Source: Colletes latitarsis (taxonomy: Eukaryota > Arthropoda > Insecta > Hymenoptera > Colletidae). Taken from it: a stretch of DNA of 64,000 bases. Below are positions 52,466 to 61,441 of this stretch, piece after piece. How positions within the stretch are numbered: the stretch's first letter is position 1; the number at the start of each line of letters is the position of its first letter. The stretch covers positions 2,728,001 through 2,792,000 of the forward strand of contig NW_027488377.1 in assembly GCF_051014445.1 (NCBI RefSeq). Direction: 5' to 3'. Under the pieces are notes generated by a model. The model saw nothing but the letters and a program-made list of their open reading frames with translations. It did no database searches and was not told where the DNA came from. A program made the position numbers and the translations under genes.

Positions 52466-54049
52466 CCTAGGCCTAACCTAGACCTAACATGCGTTATCCT
52501 CTAAAATATTGATCGAAACCAAGTTTAATGGACTGTTTCAGTGTGGTACCACATTAGTACGTGATCCAAACCAGAAAAAACCCAGGATCTGTTCAACAAG
52601 TATGTGAAGAATGCGAAAGTATGAGTCTGATGAGGGAAAATCCCAGGCCTAACCTAGACCTAACATGCGTTATCCTCAAAAATATTGATCGATATCAGGT
52701 TTAATCGACTGTTTCAGTGTGGTACCACATTACTACGTGATCCAAACCAGAAAAAAACCAGGATCTGTTCAACAAGTATGTGAAAAATGCGAAAATATGA
52801 CCCTGATGAGGGCAAATCCCAGACCTATCCCAGACCTAACTTGCGTTATCCTCTAAAATATAGATCGAAACCAGGTTTAATTGACTGTTTCAGTGTGGTA
52901 CTACATTACTACGTGATCCAAACCAGAAAAAACCCAGGATCTGTTCAACAAGTATGTGAAGAATGCGAAAGTATGAGTCTGATGAGGGAAAATCCCAGGC
53001 CTAACCTAGACCTAACATGCGTTATCCTCAAAAATATTGATCGATATCAGGTTTAATCGACTGTTTCAGTGTGGTACCACATGACTACGTGATCCAACCC
53101 AGAAAAAAACCAGGATCTGTTCAACAAGTATGTGAAAAACGCGAAAGTATGAGCCTGATGAGGGCAAATCCCAGATCTATCCCAGACATAACTTGCGTTA
53201 TCCTATAAAATATTTATCAAGACCATGTTTAATTGACTGTTTCAGTGTGGTTCCACATTACTACGTGATCCAATCCAGAAAAAACCTAGTATCTGTTCAA
53301 CAAGTATGTGAAAAACGCGAAAGTATGAGCCTGATGAGGGCAAATCCCAGATCTATCCCAGACATAACTTGCGTTATCCTATAAAATATTGATCGAATCC
53401 AGTTTTAATGGACAGTTTTAGTGTGGTACCACATTACTACGTGATCCAAACCAGAAGAAACCCAGAATCTGTTCAACAAGTATGTGAAAAACGCGAAAGT
53501 ATGAGCCTGATGAGGGCAAATCCCAGATCTATCCCAGACATAACTTGCGTTATCCTATAAAATATTTATCAAGACCATGTTTAATTGACTGTTTCAGTGT
53601 GGTACCACATTACTACGTGATCCAAAGCAGAAAAAACGATCGATCAGGTTTACATGTATGTTAAAACTGCGAAAGTATGACCCTGATGAGGGCAAATCCC
53701 AGACCTAACCTAGACTTAACCTGTGTTATCGTCTAAAATATTAATCGAAACCAGGTTTAATGGCCTGTTTCAGCGTGGTACCACATTACTACGTGATCGA
53801 AAAAAGAAAAAACCCAGGATCTGTTCAAGAATTATGTGAAGAATGCGAAAGTATGAGACTGATGAGGGCAAATCCTAGACCTAACCTAGACCTAACATGT
53901 GCTATCCTCTAAAATATTGACGGAAACCACGTTTAAATGACAGTTTCAGTGTGGTACAACATTACAGCGTGATCCAAACCAGAAGAAACCCAGGATCTGT
54001 TCAACAAGTATGTGAAGAATGCGAAAATATGAGTCTGATGAGGGAGAAT
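52466..54049 (+). repeat. HOR unit 7, 9 monomers
   Basis: It resembles the later part of unit 4 and has GATCGATC at 53,636. Near its end it carries ATTACAGCGTG (53,961) in place of ATTACAACGTG, a private variant found again at 58,185 in unit 9, 4,224 bp (24 monomers) away. Confidence 0.85.
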
Positions 54050-56337
54050 CCTAGGCCTAACCTAGACCTAACATGCGTTATCCTCTAAAAAATTTATCGA
54101 AACCAGGTTTAATTGACTGTTTTAGTGTGGTACCACTTTGCTACGTGATCCAAAGCAGAAAAAACCCTCGCTCAGGTCAATATGTATGTTAAAACTGCGA
54201 AAGGATGACCCTTATGTGGGCAAATCCCTGGCCTAAGCTAGACCTAACATGCGTTATCCTCTAAAATATTGATCGAAACCAAGTTTAATGGACTGTTTCA
54301 GTGTGGTACCACATTAGTACGTGATCCAAACCAGAAAAAACCCAGGATCTGTTCAACAAGTATGTGAAGAATGCGAAAGTATGAGTCTGATGAGGGAAAA
54401 TCCCAGGCCTAACCTAGACCTAACATGCGTTATCCTCAAAAATATTGATCGAAACCAGGTTTAATTGACTGTTTCAGTGTGGTACCACATTACTACGTGA
54501 TCCAAACCAGAAGAAACCCAGGATCTGTTAAACAAGTATGTGAAAAATGCGAAAATATGACCCTGATGAGGGCAAATCCCAGACCTATCCCAGACCTAAC
54601 TTGCGTTATCCTCTAAAATATTGATCGAAACCAGGTTTAATTGACTGTTTCAGTGTGGTACCACATTACTACGTGATCCAAACCAGAAGAAACCCAGGAT
54701 CTGTTCAACAAGTATGTGAAGAATGCGAAAGTATGAGCCTGATGAGGGCAAATCCCAGGCCTATCCCAGACATAACTTGCGTTATCCTATAAAATATTGA
54801 TCGAATCCAGTTTTAATGGACAGTTTTAGTGTGGCACCACTTTACTACGTGATCAATGCAGAAAAAACCCTCGATCAGGTCAACATGTATGTTAAAACTG
54901 CGAAAGTATGACCCTGATGAGGGGAAATCCCAGACCAAACCTAGACCTAACGTGTGTTATCCTCTAACATATTAATCGAAATCAGGTTTAATGGCCCGTT
55001 TCAGTGTGGTACCACATTACTACGTGATCGAAACAAGAAAAAACCCAGGATCTGTTCAAGAATTATGTGAAGAATGCGAAAGTATGAGACTGATGAGGGC
55101 AAATCCTAGACCTAACCTAGACCTAACATGTGTTATCCTCTAAAATATTGACGGAAACCACGTTTAAATGACAGTTTCAGTGTGGTACAACATTACAACG
55201 TGATCCAATCCAGAAAAGGCCCAGGATCTAGCAAACAAGTATGAGAAATATGCGAAAGTATGAGCCTGATGTGGGCAAATCCTAGACCTAACCCAGACCT
55301 AACACGCGTTATCCTCTAAAATATTTATCAAGACCAGGTTTAATTGACTGTTTCAGTGTGGTACCACATTACTACGTGATCCAAACCAGAAAAAATCCCA
55401 GGATCTGTTCAACAAGTATGTGAAAAATGCGAAAATATGACACTGATGAGGGCAAATCCCAGACCTATCCCAGACCTAACTTGCGTTATCCTCTAAAATA
55501 TTTATCAAGACCATGTTTAATTTACTGTTTCAGTGTGGTTCCACATTACTACGTGATCCAAACCAGAAAAAACCCAGGAGCAGTTCAACAAGTATGTGAA
55601 AAACGCGAAACTATGAGTCTGGTGAGGGGAAATTCCTGGCCTAACCTAGTCCTAAAGTTCGTTATCCCCTAAGATATTGATCGTAACCAGGATTAATTGA
55701 CTGTTTCAGTGTGGTACCACATTACTACGTGATCCAGGCCACAAAAAAACCAGGATCTGTTCAACAAGTATGTGAAAAATGCGAAAATATGACCCTGATG
55801 AGGGCAAATCCCTGACCTATCCCAGACCAAACTTGCGTTATCCTCTAAAATATTTATCAAGACCATGTTTAATTGACTGTTTCAGTGTGGTACCACATTA
55901 CTACGTGATCCAAAGCAGAAAAAACGATCGATCAGGTTTACATGTATGTTAAAACTGCGAAAGTATGACCCTGATGAGGGCAAATCCCAGACCTAACCTA
56001 GACTTAACCTGTGTTATCGTCTAAAATATTAATCGAAACCAGGTTTAATGGCCTGTTTCAGCGTCGTACCACATTACTACGTGATCGAAAAAAGAAAAAA
56101 CCCAGGATCTGTTCAAGAATTATGTGAAGAATGCGAAAGTATGAGACTGATGAGGGCAAATCCTAGACCTAACCTAGACCTAACATGTGCTATCCTCTAA
56201 AATATTGACGGAAACCACGTTTAAATGACAGTTTCAGTGTGGTACAACATTACAACGTGATCCAAACCAGAAGAAACCCAGGATCTGTTCAACAAGTATG
56301 TGAAGAATGCGAAAATATGAGTCTGATGAGGGAGAAT
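54050..56337 (+). repeat. HOR unit 8, 13 monomers
   Basis: It starts with the TTTGCTACG monomer and carries CTTATGTGGG (54,211) where the equivalents at 44.7 and 56.5 kb have CTGATGAGGG. It has haplotype B (CCAGGCCACA at 55,734) with the private change CAGGAGCAG. GATCGATC lies at about 55,924. Confidence 0.84.
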
Positions 56338-58273
56338 CCTAGGCCTAACCTAGATCTAACATGCGTTATCCTCTAAAAAATTTATCGAAACCAGGTTTAA
56401 TTGACTGTTTTAGTGTGGTACCACTTTGCTACGTGATCCAAAGCAGAAAAAACCCTCGCTCAGGTCAATATGTATGTTAAAACTGCGAAAGGATGACCCT
56501 GATGAGGGCAAATCCCTGGCCTAAGCTAGACCTAACATGCGTTATCCTCTAAAATATTGATCGAAACCAAGTTTAATGGACTGTTTCAGTGTGGTACCAC
56601 ATTAGTACGTGATCCAAACCAGAAAAAACCCAGGATCTGTTCAACAAGTATGTGAAGAATGCGAAAGTATGAGTCTGATGAGGGAAAATCCCAGGCCTAA
56701 CCTAGACCTAACATGCGTTATCCTCAAAAATATTGATCGATATCAGGTTTAATCGACTGTTTCAGTGTGGTACCACATTACTACGTGATCCAAACCAGAA
56801 AAAAACCAGGATCTGTTCAACAAGTATGTGAAAAATGCGAAAATATGACCCTGATGAGGGCAAATCCCAGACCTATCCCAGACCTAACTTGCGTTATCCT
56901 CTAAAATATAGATCGAAACCAGGTTTAATTGACTGTTTCAGTGTGGTACTACATTACTACGTGATCCAAACCAGAAAAAACCCAGGATCTGTTCAACAAG
57001 TATGTGAAGAATGCGAAAGTATGAGTCTGATGAGGGAAAATCCCAGGCCTAACCTAGACCTAACATGCGTTATCCTCAAAAATATTGATCGATATCAGGT
57101 TTAATCGACTGTTTCAGTGTGGTACCACATTACTACGTGATCCAAACCAGAAAAAAACCAGGATCTGTTCAACAAGTATGTGAAAAATGCGAAAATATGA
57201 CCCTGATGAGGGCAAATCCCAGACCTATCCCAGACCTAACTTGCGTTATCCTCTAAAATATAGATCGAAATCAGGTTTAATTGACTGTTTCAGTGTGGTA
57301 CCACATTACTACGTGATCCAAACCAGAAGAAACCCAGAATCTGTTCAACAAGTATGTGAAAAACGCGAAAGTATGAGCCTGATGAGGGCAAATCCCAGAT
57401 CTATCCCAGACATAACTTGCGTTATCCTATAAAATATTTATCAAGACCATGTTTAATTGACTGTTTCAGTGTGGTTCCACATTACTACGTGATCCAATCC
57501 AGAAAAAACCTAGTATCTGTTCAACAAGTATGTGAAAAACGCGAAAGTATGAGCCTGATGAGGGCAAATCCCAGATCTATCCCAGACATAACTTGCGTTA
57601 TCCTATAAAATATTGATCGAATCCAGTTTTAATGGACAGTTTTAGTGTGGTACCACATTACTACGTGATCCAAACCAGAAGAAACCCAGAATCTGTTCAA
57701 CAAGTATGTGAAAAACGCGAAAGTATGAGCCTGATGAGCGCAAATCCCAGATCTATCCCAGACATAACTTGCGTTATCCTATAAAATATTTAACAAGACC
57801 ATGTTTAATTGACTGTTTCAGTGTGGTACCACATTACTACGTGATCCAAAGCAGAAAAAACGATCGATCAGGTTTACATGTATGTTAAAACTGCGAAAGT
57901 ATGACCCTGATGAGGGCAAATCCCAGACCTAACCTAGACTTAACCTGTGTTATCGTCTAAAATATTAATCGAAACCAGGTTTAATGGCCTGTTTCAGCGT
58001 GGTACCACATTACTACGTGATCGAAAAAAGAAAAAACCCAGGATCTGTTCAAGAATTATGTGAAGAATGCGAAAGTATGAGACTGATGAGGGCAAATCCT
58101 AGACCTAACCTAGACCTAACATGTGCTATCCTCTAAAATATTGACGGAAACCACGTTTAAATGACAGTTTCAGTGTGGTACAACATTACAGCGTGATCCA
58201 AACCAGAAGAAACCCAGGATCTGTTCAACAAGTATGTGAAGAATGCGAAAATATGAGTCTGATGAGGGAGAAT
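56338..58273 (+). repeat. HOR unit 9, 11 monomers
   Basis: It carries the same order as unit 4 from the TTTGCTACG monomer through the AGATCTATCCC run and the GATCGATC marker (57,860), then the AGCGTG variant (58,185) shared with unit 7. It is a near relative of unit 7, with offsets of 4,048 then 4,224 bp; the change means unit 7 has one monomer fewer. Confidence 0.85.
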
Positions 58274-61200
58274 CCTAGGCCTAACCTAGACCTAACATGC
58301 GTTATCCTCTAAAAAATTTATCGAAACCAGGTTTAATTGACTGTTTTAGTGTGGTACCACTTTGCTACGTGATCCAAAGCAGAAAAAACCCTCGCTCAGG
58401 TCAATATGTATGTTAAAACTGCGAAAGGATGACCCTTATGTGGGCAAATCCCTGGCTTAAGCTAGACCTAACATGCGTTATCCTCTAAAATATTGATCGA
58501 AACCAAGTTTAATGGACTGTTTCAGTGTGGTACCACATTAGTACGTGATCCAAACCAGAAAAAACCCAGGATCTGTTCAACAAGTATGTGAAGAATGCGA
58601 AAGTATGAGTCTGATGAGGGAAAATCCCAGGCCTAACCTAGACCTAACATGCGTTATCCTCAAAAATATTGATCGATATCAGGTTTAATCGACTGTTTCA
58701 GTGTGGTACCACATTACTACGTGATCCAAACCAGAAAAAAACCAGGATCTGTTCAACAAGTATGTGAAAAATGCGAAAATATGACCCTGATGAGGGCAAA
58801 TCCCAGACCTATCCCAGACCTAACTTGCGTTATCCTCTAAAATATTGATCGAAACCAGGTTTAATTGACTGTTTCAGTGTGGTACCACATTACTACGTGA
58901 TCCAAACCAGAAGAAACCCAGAATCTGTTCAACAAGTATGTGAAAAACGCGAGAATATGACCCTGATGAGGGCAAATCCCAGACCTATCCCAGACCTAAC
59001 TTGCGTTATCCTCTAAAATATTGATCGAAACCAGGTTTAATTGACTGTTTCAGTGTGGTACCACATTACTACGTGATCCAAACCAGAAAAAACCTAGTAT
59101 CTGTTAAACAAGTATGTGAAAAACGCGAAAGTATGAGCCTGATGAGGGCAAATCCCAGACCTATCCCAGACATAACTCGCGTTATCCTATATAATATTGA
59201 TCGAATCCAGTTTTAATGGACAGTTTTAGTGTGGTACCACATTACTACGTGATCCAAACCAGAAGAAACCCAGAATCTGTTCAACAAGTATGTGAAAAAC
59301 GCGAAAGTATGAGCCTGATGAGGGCAAATCCCAGATCTATCCCAGACATAACTTGCGTTATCCTATAAAATATTTATCAAGACCATGTTTAATTGACTGT
59401 TTCAGTGTGGTTCCACATTACTACGTGATCCAAACCAGAAAAAACCTAGTATCTGTTCAACAAGTATGTAAAAAACGCGAAAGTATGAGCCTGATGGGGG
59501 AAAATCCCAGACCTATCCCAGACATAACTTGCGTTATCCTATAAAATATTGATCGAATCCAGTTTTAATGGTCTGTTTCAGTGTGGTACCACATTACTAC
59601 GTGATCCAAAGCAGAAAAAACGATCGATCAGGTTTACATGTATATTAAAACTGCGAAAGTATGACCCTGATGAGGGCAAATCCCTACCTAACCTAGACCT
59701 AACGTGTGTTATCCTCCAAAATATTAATCGAAATCAGGTTTAATGGTCTGTTTCAGCGTGGTTCCACATTACTACGTGATCCAAACCAGAAAAAACCTAG
59801 TATCTGTTCAACAAGTATGTGAAAAACGCGAAAGTATGAGCCAGATGAGGGCAAATCCCAGAACTATCCCAGACATAACTTGTGTTATCCTATAAAATAT
59901 TGATCGAATCCAGTTTTAATGGACAGTTTTAGTGTGGTACCACTTTACTACGTGATCCAATGCTGAAAATACCCTCGATCAGGTCAACATGTATGTTAAA
60001 ACTGCGAAAGTATGACCCTGATGAGGGCAAATCCCAGACCTAACCTAGACCTAACGTGTGTTATCCTCTAACAAATTAATCGAAATCAGGTTTAATGGCC
60101 TGTTTCAGTGTGGTACCACATTACTACGTGATCGAAACAAGAAAAAACCCAGGATCTGTTCAAGAATTATGTGAAGAATGCGAAAGTATGACCCTGATGA
60201 GGGCAAATCCCTGGCCTAAGCTAGACCAAACGTGTGTTATCCTTCAAAATATTAATCGAAATCAGGTTTAATGGTCTGTTTCAGCGTGGTACCACATTAC
60301 TACGTGATCGAAACCAGAAATAAACCAGGACCTGTTCAAGAAGTATGTCAAGAATGCGAATGTATGAAGCTGATGAGGGCAAATCCTAGACCTAACCTAG
60401 ATCTAACATGTGTTATCCTGTACAATATTGACGGAAACCAGGTTTAATTGACGGTTTCAGTGTGGTACCACATTACTACGTGATCCAATCCAGAAAAGCC
60501 CAGGATCAGTTCAACAAGTATGTGAAGAATGCGAAAGTATGAGTCTGATGAGGGAAAATCCCAGACCTAACCTAGACCTAACATGTGTTATCCTATAAAA
60601 TATTGATCGAATCCAGTTTTAATGGACAGTTTTAGTGTGGTACCACATTACTACGTGACCCAAACCAGAAAAAATCCCAGGAACTGTTCAACAAGTATGT
60701 GAAAAATGCGAAAATATGACCCTGATGGGGGCAAATCCCAGAACCTATCCCAGACCTAACTTGCGTTATACTCTAAAATATTTATCAAGACCATGTTTAA
60801 TTGACTGTTTCAGTGTGGTTCCACATTACTACGTGATCCAAACCAGAAAAAACCCAGGATATGTTCAACAAGTACGTGAAGAATGCGAAAGTAGGAGCCT
60901 GATGAGGGCAAATCCCAGAGCTATCCCAGACATAACTTGCGTTATCCTATAAAATATTGATCGAATCCAGTTTTAATGGACAGTTTTAGTGTGGTACCAC
61001 ATTACTACGTGATGCAATGCAGAAGAAACCCTCGATCAGGTCAACATGTATGTTAAAACTGCGAAAGTATGACCCTGATGAGGGCAAATCCCTGACCTAT
61101 CCCAGACCAAACTTGCGTTATCCTCTAAAATATTTATCAAGACCATGTTTAATTGACTGTTTCAGTGTGGTACCACATTACTACGTGATCCAAAGCAGAA

Positions 61201-61441
61201 AAAACGATCGATCAGGTTTACATGTATGTTAAAACTGCGAAAGTATGACCCTGATGAGGGCAAATCCCAGACCTAACCTAGACTTAACATGTGTTATCCT
61301 CTAAAATATTAATCGAAACCAGGTTTAATGGCCTGTTTCAGCGTGGTACCACATTACTACGTGATCGAAACAAGAAAAAACCCAGGATCTGTTCAAGAAT
61401 TATGTGAAGAATGCGAAAATATGAGTCTGATGTGGGAAAAT
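58274..61441 (+). repeat. HOR unit 10, 18 monomers
   Basis: It shares CTTATGTGGG (58,435) with unit 8. The later part is more diverse than other region II units. It has private changes such as AAATCCCTACCTAACC (near 59,688), AAATACCCTCG and TATATTAAAACTGCG, and GATCGATC at 59,620 and 61,204. Confidence 0.8.
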
